A stretch of DNA of 44,515 bases, taken from NCBI GenBank assembly GCA_016839915.1, contig JAEOTH010000046.1, positions 1 through 44,515 of the forward strand. Reading direction: 5' to 3'. Positions 29,155-38,711 of the stretch are shown in pieces; position 1 is the stretch's first letter; each line of letters opens with the position of its first letter. The DNA is from Promethearchaeota archaeon (lineage in GTDB: Archaea > Asgardarchaeota > Lokiarchaeia > Sigyniarchaeales > SOKP01). The position numbers and the translations under genes are program-made. A model generated the notes under the pieces. The model did not search any database, was not told the origin of the DNA, and saw only the letters and a list, made by a program, of their open reading frames with translations.

Positions 29155-29760
29155 TCAAATATTTACATTAAAATTTCTTAATTCTGTGCGTAAGTCTGTA
29201 TTTCGAGCAAATAAAATGGTTTTTATATTCAGAATTTTCGCTTGAGATAAAAATTCATGCACGTCATCAATAAAAATACACTCTTCTGGTACGAGGTTAT
29301 ATTTATTAATTAATTTCTGATAAATTTCAAGCTCAGGTTTGATAACTTTTTCTTTTCCTGAAATGATTTTTCCATCAAAAAGAGAAAGAAAATCATGTTG
29401 ATTTTTTACAAAATCAAATGCTTCGACAATAAAATTAGATAAGATGTATATTCTATAACCATTAGATTTTAAGTCATGTAGGATTTTTACATTTTCTGGG
29501 ATCGGAGTAAGCATTTCCATCCAATGCCTAAAAAACATTCCTATAAATTCACGATCTTCAGGATATTCCTTAATGAATTCTTCTTCAGCCTTTCTAATTG
29601 AAATGGTTCCACGATCTAATTTTAACCATATACTGCTTCTAATGACTTTTAAAATATACTCCTTTATATAATTTTCATCCTTAGTGAATTTGCGTAAGAA
29701 TTTCTCTGGTTTGAAATTGAATATTACGTTACCTAAATCAAAAATTATATTCCTTATCAC
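29155..29760 (-). CDS. HAD superfamily hydrolase
   Basis: IIFDLGNVIFNF; IYILSNF; ECIFIDDVHEFLSQA. Confidence 0.88.
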   Translation of the reverse strand: MIRNIIFDLGNVIFNFKPEKFLRKFTKDENYIKEYILKVIRSSIWLKLDRGTISIRKAEEEFIKEYPEDREFIGMFFRHWMEMLTPIPENVKILHDLKSNGYRIYILSNFIVEAFDFVKNQHDFLSLFDGKIISGKEKVIKPELEIYQKLINKYNLVPEECIFIDDVHEFLSQAKILNIKTILFARNTDLRTELRNFNVNI

Positions 29761-29883
29761 AATCTAATATCAACAGACTACTGGACTGAATTAAAATACA
29801 AAATAAGTAAATATAAATAAATTTTTTTTAATAAGTAAGATAATATCAACAAAAGTGGATTAGAATTAGAGAAAATTGATTAG

Positions 29884-29900
29884 CTGGAACTCTGTTCCAG
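29884..29900. promoter_or_regulatory. Perfect 7-bp inverted repeat (CTGGAAC-TCT-GTTCCAG)
   Basis: Direct reading; intergenic between divergent HAD and GNAT genes. Confidence 0.45.
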
Positions 29901-30000
29901 AGTGTGGAAAGAAATTAGAATTATGTATTACTATTTGTTAAAAATAAGAAAAGGAAAGAAAAGGAATTTTAATTCGAAAAAAACAAAGAGTTAGCTATAT

Positions 30001-30795
30001 ATGTTTAAAAAACCAGATATCAAACTTCTACAGGAAATTTTGATGAATTCATGGCCAGCACATCATTATTACTTTTTACATGGGTGGATCTTGCGCTTTA
30101 CTCGGGGAGTGACATCGCGCGCTAATTCAGTTTTCCCTCTACATTATATTGGAAATATGAACGTAGTTGATGGAGATATTAAATTTGTTGAAAAAGCGTA
30201 TACTGCTTATAAATTACCTGCAATCTTTACTCTTCCCGAGTATTTTGAACCAGTTAATTTGGATATAAAATTATTGGAGCATGGATATCAGAAATTAGGT
30301 TGTACCACATATACAATGACAGCATCTGTTCGAGAATTAATAAATAAAACTATTAATGAGGAATTCAAATATAATCTTTACACAGATCGAGTAAATAAAG
30401 TTTCAAATTTTTTAGCACACTATTCTCAAAGAGATCAGAACGCACAGAATGTATTAGATGCACTCTCTAATAGAATCATTATTCCACAAAAACGTTTTAT
30501 TGTAGTGGAGTATGATAATATTATCGTAGGAACTCTTATGGGAATTTTAGAACCGCGTGGATTTTTATATATCGTTGATGTGTTCGTACATCCAGATTTT
30601 CGACGCCAAAAAATTGCCACTTCAATGCTTTTTAAAATTATTAAAGAAGGGGAGCTCCTAAATGAAGTTAAAACAATTTGGTTACAAGTGGAAATAGAAA
30701 ATAATGAAGCTATGAATTTATATACTAAAATTGGGTTCAAAAAAGCCTACAGTTATTATTACCTTGAGAAGAGTTTGGAACAAATTAATAAATAG
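30001..30795 (+). CDS. GNAT family N-acetyltransferase
   Basis: FLYIVDVFVHPDFRRQKIATSMLFKIIKEG...WLQVEIENNEAMNLYTKIGFKKAYSYYYLEK. Confidence 0.88.
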   Translation: MFKKPDIKLLQEILMNSWPAHHYYFLHGWILRFTRGVTSRANSVFPLHYIGNMNVVDGDIKFVEKAYTAYKLPAIFTLPEYFEPVNLDIKLLEHGYQKLGCTTYTMTASVRELINKTINEEFKYNLYTDRVNKVSNFLAHYSQRDQNAQNVLDALSNRIIIPQKRFIVVEYDNIIVGTLMGILEPRGFLYIVDVFVHPDFRRQKIATSMLFKIIKEGELLNEVKTIWLQVEIENNEAMNLYTKIGFKKAYSYYYLEKSLEQINK

Positions 30796-30990
30796 CTCTA
30801 TGATAAGACTCAGAGCCATTATGAACAATTTATTATTTACATAAATGTGAGTTTTTCGATCTTCAAATCTAAGGTCGAGGACTTTATTAATGGTATACTT
30901 TAGCATCAAATAAATAATGGTAAATCTTCTGATTTATTTTTTTGTCTATAAGATATTATTGTAAAAGGAAAAATTAAATTTTAAATCAGA

Positions 30991-31395
30991 ATGATAAGTA
31001 TTATGACTGATTTAATAAAACTCCTTTATGAGAGAATTCCATATTATTCAACATTAGGCTTTGAATTACAGGAAATTTCAAACGGAGAAGCTATATTCGA
31101 AATTCAGATAAGAAAGGAGCTAACACAGAATGGAATGATTCATGGTGGTGTTTTGGCTTCACTTGTTGATTCCACCTGTGCATGTGCGGCTTTTTCTCTT
31201 ATTCTTCCAAATGGTTATGCCACTACAATTGATTTACAAGTTGAATTTTTAAAAAATGTCTCTAACGGACGTTTAAAAGCAAAAGCGAAATGTGTAAAGA
31301 GTGGTAAAAACATCTTTTTTTGTAAAGCAGAAATATGGAATGAAAATGGAGATCTTATTTGTACAGGTTCTTCCCAACTTCTTAGAATAAAGTGA
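30991..31395 (+). CDS. PaaI-like hotdog-fold thioesterase
   Basis: NGMIHGGVLASLVDSTCACAAFSLILPNGYATTIDLQVEFLKNVSNGRLKAKAKCVKSGKNIFFCKAEIWNENG. Confidence 0.9.
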   Translation: MISIMTDLIKLLYERIPYYSTLGFELQEISNGEAIFEIQIRKELTQNGMIHGGVLASLVDSTCACAAFSLILPNGYATTIDLQVEFLKNVSNGRLKAKAKCVKSGKNIFFCKAEIWNENGDLICTGSSQLLRIK

Positions 31396-31545
31396 AAAAA
31401 AACACAGTAATCTTATCCATTACTCAATTTTACATTTAAGTAAATACTTAATGAACAAATAGCAAAATTTTTTTATATCCTACCATTACGGAAATCATAT
31501 TTTTTCGTACTTTTTTAAATTAAATATAAATTAGAAATTACTAAA

Positions 31546-32055
31546 ATGAAAAAAACAATAAAACTCATTGTCTCTGGAGATGGTGGTGTTGGGAAAACTT
31601 CATTTCTCAATCGGTTAATTCATGGTAATTTTGAAGATAAAAGTGAATTAACTAAAGGAATTGATTTTTTTTCAAAAACTCTTTCAATTAATGGACACGA
31701 ATATAACTTTGTTATTTGGGATTTTGCTGGTCAAAATCAATTTAAACAATTATTAACTAATTTTGTTGACGGGTCTATTGCAGCCTTTGTTTTATTTGAT
31801 CTATCTCGTCTTACTACTCTTGAAGGTGTAGAAGAGTGGATACGTAAGATTGATAAATATGGAAATATTGCGGCTTTTATTTTAGGAACAAAATGTGATC
31901 TTATTGATGTTAATGATTGTAAAGTTTTTGATGAGTTTATTTTACAAATGGTAAGAAAATATACTAATATAATAGGATATTTAAAAATATCCTCAAAAAC
32001 AGGATATAATGTTAAAAAAGCCTTCAATTCTTTATTAGAAAAATTGTCTAATTAA
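31546..32055 (+). CDS. Ras/Rab-like small GTPase
   Basis: GDGGVGKTSFLNRL, WDFAGQNQFKQ, GTKCDL, SSKTG. Confidence 0.92.
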   Translation: MKKTIKLIVSGDGGVGKTSFLNRLIHGNFEDKSELTKGIDFFSKTLSINGHEYNFVIWDFAGQNQFKQLLTNFVDGSIAAFVLFDLSRLTTLEGVEEWIRKIDKYGNIAAFILGTKCDLIDVNDCKVFDEFILQMVRKYTNIIGYLKISSKTGYNVKKAFNSLLEKLSN

Positions 32056-32068
32056 AAAAATCAGGAAT

Positions 32069-32078
32069 AAAAAAAAAA
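32069..32078 (-). terminator. Poly-T (T10 on minus strand) terminator abutting the IlvE stop
   Basis: A10 on plus strand immediately adjacent to the minus-strand TGA at 32079-32081. Confidence 0.45.
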
Positions 32079-33116
32079 TCAGACTTTAGTCATCCATCCA
32101 AACTCATCTTCTATCTCTAATCGCTGAATTCCGGTTAATAATTTATATATTTTATTAGTTATTTCCCCTGGGTCTCTATTATTAAATATTCGCTCATTAC
32201 CTTCAAAATTAACTGAGGCAATTGGTGTAATTACAGCTGCAGTACCACTACAGAATGCTTCTGTACATGAATCTTCAAATAATTCTTTGTAGGATATTTC
32301 TCTTTCTTCAACTTCAATTCCCAATTTTTTAGAAGCGAGTTCTAGGATTGATTCTCTAGTAATTCCTTCTAAAATGGTTCCAGTCTTTCTTGGAGTCGCT
32401 AATTTTCCATTAATCATAGCAAAAAAATTCGCAGCACCAACTTCTTCTATATATTCCATGTGAACAGCATCCAAATATATAATTTGGGCAAATCCTCTTT
32501 TTTTAGCATCTTTTGCTGGTAACATGGTTCCTGCATAATTACATATTGTTTTTGCTGAACCAGTCCCACCTGGAGCCGCTCTCGTATAAGTTTTTGATAT
32601 TTCTAAATTTATTCCTTTAAAACCCTCTGGAAAGTAAGGTCCAACAGGAACTGTAAAAATAATCAATTTAAATTCTTCTGCTGAGTGTACTCCGAGAATA
32701 GGACCATACCCAAATAAAATAGGCCGAATATATAAAGCTCCTTCACTATCATAGGGGGGAATATACTCTTCATTTGCCTTTATTACTCTTTTCACAGCAT
32801 CAATAAATTTATCTATATCATAATCTGGTAGTAACATTCTTCGGGCACTGAAAACGAATCTCTTCGCATTTTCTTTAGGTCGAAACACCGTAATTTCTCC
32901 ATTTTTTGCTCTTAAGGCTTTCATTCCTTCAAAAATGCCCTGCCCGTAATTCAATACGCAAGATGCTGGAGAAATTTCAAAATTTCCGAATGGTATTAAC
33001 TTTCCCTCTTCCCATTTGCCATTCCTATGATTATTCATAAACATAGTTTTGGTAGCAATAAAGTTAAAACCTAACGAATAGAAATCAATATCTTTAGGAT
33101 CTACCATATTTCTCAT
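32079..33116 (-). CDS. ilvE: Branched-chain amino acid aminotransferase
   Basis: VLNYGQGIFEGMKALR; RRMLLPDYD; ICNYAGTMLPAKDAKKRGFAQIIYLDAVHMEYIEEVGAANFFAMINGK. Confidence 0.92.
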   Translation of the reverse strand: MRNMVDPKDIDFYSLGFNFIATKTMFMNNHRNGKWEEGKLIPFGNFEISPASCVLNYGQGIFEGMKALRAKNGEITVFRPKENAKRFVFSARRMLLPDYDIDKFIDAVKRVIKANEEYIPPYDSEGALYIRPILFGYGPILGVHSAEEFKLIIFTVPVGPYFPEGFKGINLEISKTYTRAAPGGTGSAKTICNYAGTMLPAKDAKKRGFAQIIYLDAVHMEYIEEVGAANFFAMINGKLATPRKTGTILEGITRESILELASKKLGIEVEEREISYKELFEDSCTEAFCSGTAAVITPIASVNFEGNERIFNNRDPGEITNKIYKLLTGIQRLEIEDEFGWMTKV

Positions 33117-33342
33117 CCTCTTTTAATAAATTAGTAGGATTAATATATGAAGCTTTTGTTAAAAAATCTTATTAAAAAAATTTGAATTAAAGCAAATTCA
33201 TATTTCAAATGTATTTTTTGAGAGTTTTAGTTTATCAAATTCAAAAAAAATCATATTAGAGAAGAAATAATATGAAAGTTTTTCATGAAATTATAATCAA
33301 AATACCATAAAATTTTTGAAAACTACTGAGTTATTTGAACAT

Positions 33343-34227
33343 ATGTCCTTACAAAAAGTCACTGCAAGAGATATTATAGAGAAGAAGAAAAAAGGTGAAA
33401 AAATAGTTACTATTACATCCTATGACTATTCATTTGCAAAAATTGTTGACGAGAGTGAAATTGATCTAATTCTTGTAGGAGATTCATTATCAATGGTTAT
33501 GCTTGGTTATTCAAACACTTTATCAGTTACGATGGATGAGATGATACATCATACTAAAGCAGTTAGCCGAGGTGTGTCAAATGCATTAATTGTTGGAGAT
33601 ATGCCGTTTCTCTCGTATAAAATAGATAATCTAGAAGCCGTTAAAAATGCAGGAAGGTTTATTCAAGAAGGTGGTGCTGAAGCTGTTAAGGTTGAAGGAG
33701 GAACAGAAATTATTCCAACAATTAAAGCAATGATTGATGCAGATATTCAAGTTATGGGTCATATCGGGTTAACACCACAAGCAATTTATCAATTTGGGGG
33801 CTTTTTAGTCCAAGGGAAAACAATCGAAGCAGCAAAAAAATTGATTTTAGATGCTAAAAATTTAGAAGAAGCAGGAGTGTTTTCAATAGTTTTAGAAAGC
33901 ATTCCTTGGCAAATAGCTAAATTAATTACTAATAGTGTTAACGTCCCTACTATTGGTATTGGTGCTGGACCTTATTGCGATGGGCAAATATTGGTAATTC
34001 ATGATATGTTAGGCATCTTTACAGACATTAAACCCAAATTTCTTAAATACTTTGGCAATATCGGTGAAGCCATTCGGAGTGCCTTGAATGATTATAAGGA
34101 TGAGGTTATAAATGGAATATATCCTGATCGTGAACATTCATATGAATTTCAACAACAAGAATTAAATAAACTCAACAAATGGGTTGAAAATGTTGATATA
34201 TGTGAAGAAGCTCATAAACTACTTTAG
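33343..34227 (+). CDS. panB: 3-methyl-2-oxobutanoate hydroxymethyltransferase (ketopantoate)
   Basis: [94 protein letters not shown] at 33343 preferred over TTG at 33316. Confidence 0.95.
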   Translation: MSLQKVTARDIIEKKKKGEKIVTITSYDYSFAKIVDESEIDLILVGDSLSMVMLGYSNTLSVTMDEMIHHTKAVSRGVSNALIVGDMPFLSYKIDNLEAVKNAGRFIQEGGAEAVKVEGGTEIIPTIKAMIDADIQVMGHIGLTPQAIYQFGGFLVQGKTIEAAKKLILDAKNLEEAGVFSIVLESIPWQIAKLITNSVNVPTIGIGAGPYCDGQILVIHDMLGIFTDIKPKFLKYFGNIGEAIRSALNDYKDEVINGIYPDREHSYEFQQQELNKLNKWVENVDICEEAHKLL

Positions 34228-34402
34228 AATATATTTTTATTTAATTAGTTTATATCTTGCTTAGTTATTAGTAAGATAACGGAATTTCATATATACAAAT
34301 AAAATTATAAATTTGTATTTATAGTAATATTATATAATATCGTGTACATTTTAGAAAATAACGCGATATATATTTATTTGAAACGTTAAGTGGGAACATG
34401 TA

Positions 34403-35989
34403 ATGGCTGAAGAATATGATTATCTCTTTAAATCGATCGTTGTAGGCGATGGTGGAGTTGGAAAAACTGCTCTTACTCTCAGATTCAGTAAAGGATTTTT
34501 CACAGAAGACTATAAAATGACTATTGGTGTAGATTTTCATGTAAAAACCATTAATATCGACTCTGTTGAAGGTCCTATTCGTGCAAAGCTTCAAATATGG
34601 GACACTGGAGGTCAAGAGCGTTTTAGCTCAATTAGACCGATGTATTACAGGGGTTCTTTAGGAGCTTTGTTAATTTTTGATCTTACAAATTCTGCAAGTT
34701 TCGAACATCTTCCTCAATGGATAGAAGAAGTAAGAGCAAATGTAAAAACTGAGATTCCATTATTACTTGTTGGTAATAAAAGCGATTTAGTTGATCAAAG
34801 AGCAGTTTCACTAGAGGAAATAAATAATTTCACTCATAATTTTCATTTGTATTATATGGAAACATCAGCAAAGACAGGTGTGGGGGTGGGTGATTGTTTT
34901 TATATTCTTGCATGTTTAATGATTGGTTCAGGAGTCCCCGATCAATTAATTGCGAAAGGAATTGTATTCAGTCCTGGTCAAGTTCCAATCACTGCCGCAG
35001 GAGCTTACCCAACACCAATGCAACAATTGGAACCAGAATTTGACTATGCAGCTCCCCCTGTTCCTGAACCTGCTTCTACTCACACTGTTTCAACTTTTGA
35101 ACCAGAACCTGAATATGAATTTGAAGCACCACCAGTGCCAGAACCTGTACTTGAACCTGAATTTGAACCAGATATTCCTCTACCAGAGCCAGTTAGTCAA
35201 CCAGGCGATTTAGAATTTAAAACTCCAGAGGAAATATTATCCAAAGAACTCTCTGTACAACAACAATCTACTTCTTCTCAACCACCAGTTTTTACTAGCC
35301 GAGACGAGACTTATAAACCAAAAGCGGTTCCATTTACAGATAATATTCCCATTCCTGCTCCAGCACCAGAAGGTTTTCAATCTCCACAAGTACAACCCTC
35401 CATCGAAACGACTTCTTCAAGATTTACTCCTTTTTCAGCACCTCAAGATATAGATGAATCTAAATCAGATTCTTTGATGGATTACTTACCTGACCAAGTT
35501 ATATCAAAAAAGGAAAAAAAGAAACTTGAAAAACAGAAGAAGAAAGAAGAAAAGGAAAAGAAACTTCAAGAAGAAAAAGAACAACAACAAAAATTATTAG
35601 AAGAAATGAAAAAGGCTAAGAAGGAGAAGAAAGAAAAACCTAAAAAAGAAAAGAAAGAAAAGCCGGAGACTAAACTTATTCCAACTATACCAACAGCAGA
35701 AGTTGCTAGTACACCTTCACTCTTCCAAACATTAAGTCAAAAAACAGATGAACCTGACAAAACATCAACCTCAATTGGAGCTTTTATGCCCTTTACAACA
35801 AAACAAGAACCGGAAGCTCAAGAAACTAGTAAATTACGTATTATACCAAATGTTTCAGATATAGGAAGCTCAACTCAACCAGTTCAACCACAAACCGCAT
35901 CTGGAAAAGAAACTATTATTTGTAAACAGTGCGGCGCAATGTTATCAAGTGATTATCAATTTTGTAACAAATGTGGTAACCCACTATAA
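34403..35989 (+). CDS. Rab-like small GTPase with long Pro/Glu- and Lys-rich tail and C-terminal zinc ribbon
   Basis: GDGGVGKTALTLRF, WDTGGQERFSS, GNKSDL, TSAKTG; tail with APPVPEP repeats and KKEKKKLEKQKKKEEKEKK; C-terminus ICKQCGAMLSSDYQFCNKCGNPL. Confidence 0.92.
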   Translation: MAEEYDYLFKSIVVGDGGVGKTALTLRFSKGFFTEDYKMTIGVDFHVKTINIDSVEGPIRAKLQIWDTGGQERFSSIRPMYYRGSLGALLIFDLTNSASFEHLPQWIEEVRANVKTEIPLLLVGNKSDLVDQRAVSLEEINNFTHNFHLYYMETSAKTGVGVGDCFYILACLMIGSGVPDQLIAKGIVFSPGQVPITAAGAYPTPMQQLEPEFDYAAPPVPEPASTHTVSTFEPEPEYEFEAPPVPEPVLEPEFEPDIPLPEPVSQPGDLEFKTPEEILSKELSVQQQSTSSQPPVFTSRDETYKPKAVPFTDNIPIPAPAPEGFQSPQVQPSIETTSSRFTPFSAPQDIDESKSDSLMDYLPDQVISKKEKKKLEKQKKKEEKEKKLQEEKEQQQKLLEEMKKAKKEKKEKPKKEKKEKPETKLIPTIPTAEVASTPSLFQTLSQKTDEPDKTSTSIGAFMPFTTKQEPEAQETSKLRIIPNVSDIGSSTQPVQPQTASGKETIICKQCGAMLSSDYQFCNKCGNPL

Positions 35990-36015
35990 TTTGTATGTTT
36001 AATTTTTTTATCACT

Positions 36016-36789
36016 TTAGAGCGATTTTCCACATATTGGACAAGTGCTCCACATTTTTTTAATCTTAGAATTACAGTGAATACAAAGTTTTAATTCAGGA
36101 TCAATATCAGTTTGAGGTTTTCCAAATATGGTTGATTCATCAGTAACATATTCTTGAGAGTCACCCTTTTCTGGAATTTTAATCTCTTCTTGTGGAAGGA
36201 CTGTGGAGTATTCAAACATTTCTCTAGTAACATGACTTTTCTCTGGGACTGCTTCTGTTGGAGGTTTCTGATAGGTTTTTGGTTTAATAGGAGGTTCAGT
36301 AATGCTTTCTTTAGTCATTTGACTTTCTAAGGCTTGATCCTCAGGCTTGGATTCTTCAATAGGTATTCCAACTTTATAAAAAAAGTATTTTCCATCATTA
36401 TTCTCTATAATTCTTTCTCCATCCTCTAGACAGACTTCTACATAATAAATAATAACTGAACCAATGGGGATTTCTGCAATTTCAGCGATATAATAGTCCA
36501 TTTTTGCATCCATCTCCATTTGATACCATGATTTTCCTTGATCAGCACTAAAAATTAGGTTAACTGAAAAGATAGTTTTATTAAAAGTCTCTTCAGTAAT
36601 TTTTACTACAATTTTAATTGTTTTTTTGTTGACTTCTATTTTTCCAGAAATTATCTCTGTATCATCCCAAGAAGCTCCACATTTAGGACAATTAGTAAAC
36701 CAATTAGGATATTCAAAACTACACTTTGTGCAATTTTTAGTATAATACCGAGTTGTTTTGATTCCGAGTTTTTTTTTTTCTTTGGGCAT
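36016..36789 (-). CDS. Double-zinc-ribbon protein with central beta (E-set/Ig-like) domain
   Basis: N-terminal CTKCSFEYPNWFTNCPKCG and C-terminal CIHCNSKIKKMWSTCPICG; middle FSADQGKSWYQMEMDAKMDYYIAEIAEIPIGSVIIYYVEVCLEDGE. Confidence 0.7.
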   Translation of the reverse strand: MPKEKKKLGIKTTRYYTKNCTKCSFEYPNWFTNCPKCGASWDDTEIISGKIEVNKKTIKIVVKITEETFNKTIFSVNLIFSADQGKSWYQMEMDAKMDYYIAEIAEIPIGSVIIYYVEVCLEDGERIIENNDGKYFFYKVGIPIEESKPEDQALESQMTKESITEPPIKPKTYQKPPTEAVPEKSHVTREMFEYSTVLPQEEIKIPEKGDSQEYVTDESTIFGKPQTDIDPELKLCIHCNSKIKKMWSTCPICGKSL

Positions 36790-36902
36790 ACTTCTGATTG
36801 CAGATTTTTGAAATTAAACTCTCGCTAAAACCTTCTATTAAATAAATAATAACTAATCCTAAATATATTTTTTTTCTAGCTATAGGTTTAAAATTTATAG
36901 TT

Positions 36903-38081
36903 TTAAACATAATTTAATTTTTTTACAATCTTATCTAAATCTTCAGCAAAGTTTTGTAAATGGATTTTCTGAACATGAGGCATAATAACTACTCTAATTA
37001 GATTGAAATCTTCAAATTTTCCAACCATCCATTTTTCATTTCGTAAGTTTTCATCGATTTGACAAATACTTTTTCCATTTTCAGTGGTAATTCCCACAAC
37101 ATTCATAACTGGATCGGTTGCTAATTTTATTCCTTTTATTTCATTGATTCGTTTAGCTAAATAATTTGTATTCTCCATACATTTCTTTACGATTTCTTTA
37201 AATCCATTAATTCCTAAAGATTTTAAGATTACCCAAAATCCTATTACTGTTCCTCCAGATCTAGTCCCAACTATTTGAAAATGCTTAAAATTGCCTCCCG
37301 CTAAATATGGAATTTCAAACCCAAAATTTTTCAATATTGATGAATCTCTTAGGAAAAATCCACCAGAAGGAATGATTCCTAAACCCATTTTGTGCGGGTC
37401 AGCTGTAATAGAATCAACGGACTTGACAGAAAAATCCCAGGGGGGGATATTGTAATTTAACTCTTCTAAGAAAGGTAATATAAACCCTCCAAACGCAGCG
37501 TCGATATGAAAAAAAATTTCTTTATCCTCTGTAAATCGTCCAATTTCTTCTATTGGGTCAATCAGCCCCAATGATGTTGTCCCTGCGATTCCTACAACGC
37601 CACATGTGTCTTTAGTTATTAGCGATTCAAAATGTTCTAAATCTAAATTAAAATTTTTAAGTAATTTTGCTTTTCTAAGTTTAATCCCTAATAGATCAGC
37701 GGCCTTATCAAAAGAAACATGAGCAGAAGACGGCACAACAACTTCAGGATTAGTGATATCAGGTCTTAATTTTTTAGCAATCCTCATAGCGATCAAATTT
37801 GCTTCCGAACCACCAGTAGTGAACGTTCCGATAATATTTCTTCCATGAAAAAGTTCAGCTATTTCTGCTACTAACTCCTCCTCTAATTCAGCTGTCCCTG
37901 AAAACAAGCCAGGATCTCCGAGATTTTTAGAAATATATTTCTTATAAATTTCCACAGCAAAGTCAAAAGGTTTAGTACACATAGACCCTAAGATTGAACC
38001 TGAGTCATATGAATAATCTTTATCCAGTTTTTTCTCCAATATATTAAGTATTTCTTGCTTCTCTAAACCCTTTTCTTGCAT
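36903..38081 (-). CDS. mfnA: Pyridoxal-dependent tyrosine/aspartate decarboxylase (MfnA family)
   Basis: GTFTTGGSEANLIAMRIAK; FHIDAAFGGFILPF; DSITADPHKMGLGIIPSGGFFLRD. Confidence 0.9.
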   Translation of the reverse strand: MQEKGLEKQEILNILEKKLDKDYSYDSGSILGSMCTKPFDFAVEIYKKYISKNLGDPGLFSGTAELEEELVAEIAELFHGRNIIGTFTTGGSEANLIAMRIAKKLRPDITNPEVVVPSSAHVSFDKAADLLGIKLRKAKLLKNFNLDLEHFESLITKDTCGVVGIAGTTSLGLIDPIEEIGRFTEDKEIFFHIDAAFGGFILPFLEELNYNIPPWDFSVKSVDSITADPHKMGLGIIPSGGFFLRDSSILKNFGFEIPYLAGGNFKHFQIVGTRSGGTVIGFWVILKSLGINGFKEIVKKCMENTNYLAKRINEIKGIKLATDPVMNVVGITTENGKSICQIDENLRNEKWMVGKFEDFNLIRVVIMPHVQKIHLQNFAEDLDKIVKKLNYV

Positions 38082-38276
38082 CTTTTTTCTATTAAATGTT
38101 TCACTTAACCTTATTTAATAATAGGAACATTTTGAATAATTAAAGTTTTAACAAGTAAAATCATAATATTTCAAAAAATGATTTGATATGATCCTAGCAA
38201 CAATTAACAAACTCATGGGGATTTAAAAGCTTGATTACAGGACCAAATATTATTTTCATATAGATTCACTTTTTTT

Positions 38277-38594
38277 TTATTCAAATCTTTTCGAGTCTCT
38301 AACCGAATATTTATTAATTACTTTATCTAGCTCAATACTTAAATCTATTTTATAGTAATTCGCAATACATACTATAGCATAGAGAATATCGGCTAGTTCT
38401 TCACCCACCTTAATTTTTTCAATTTTATTTTTTTTTGGCTTATATCCTTCGAGATGATTGATCTCTTTTGCTAGTTCTCCAACTTCTTCAATAACAGCAG
38501 ATAACATTGCCAATGGAGGCCAATACCCTCCATGGTTATTGATCCAATTATGTATTATACGTTGAATATCTTGAAGAGTACTCTTCCCAGACAT
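38277..38594 (-). CDS. MazG-like nucleotide pyrophosphohydrolase
   Basis: AMLSAVIEEVGELAKEINHLEG...KVGEELADILYAIVCIANYYKIDL (EExxE and ExxD). Confidence 0.85.
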   Translation of the reverse strand: MSGKSTLQDIQRIIHNWINNHGGYWPPLAMLSAVIEEVGELAKEINHLEGYKPKKNKIEKIKVGEELADILYAIVCIANYYKIDLSIELDKVINKYSVRDSKRFE

Positions 38595-38711
38595 AAGTAT
38601 AATATTTTTTAATGATTTAAAAAATCAAGTGAAAAAACCACTTAATACATAATGAAGTTCAGACTTATTTTAAAAGAGAATACTCAATTGGATCAAGAAA
38701 ATAAAATATAA

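Noticed and set aside
34950-35213. 87-aa ORF in another frame within the GTPase tail
   Set aside because: Low-complexity alternative frame (L/N/Q-rich) over the P/E-rich tail.
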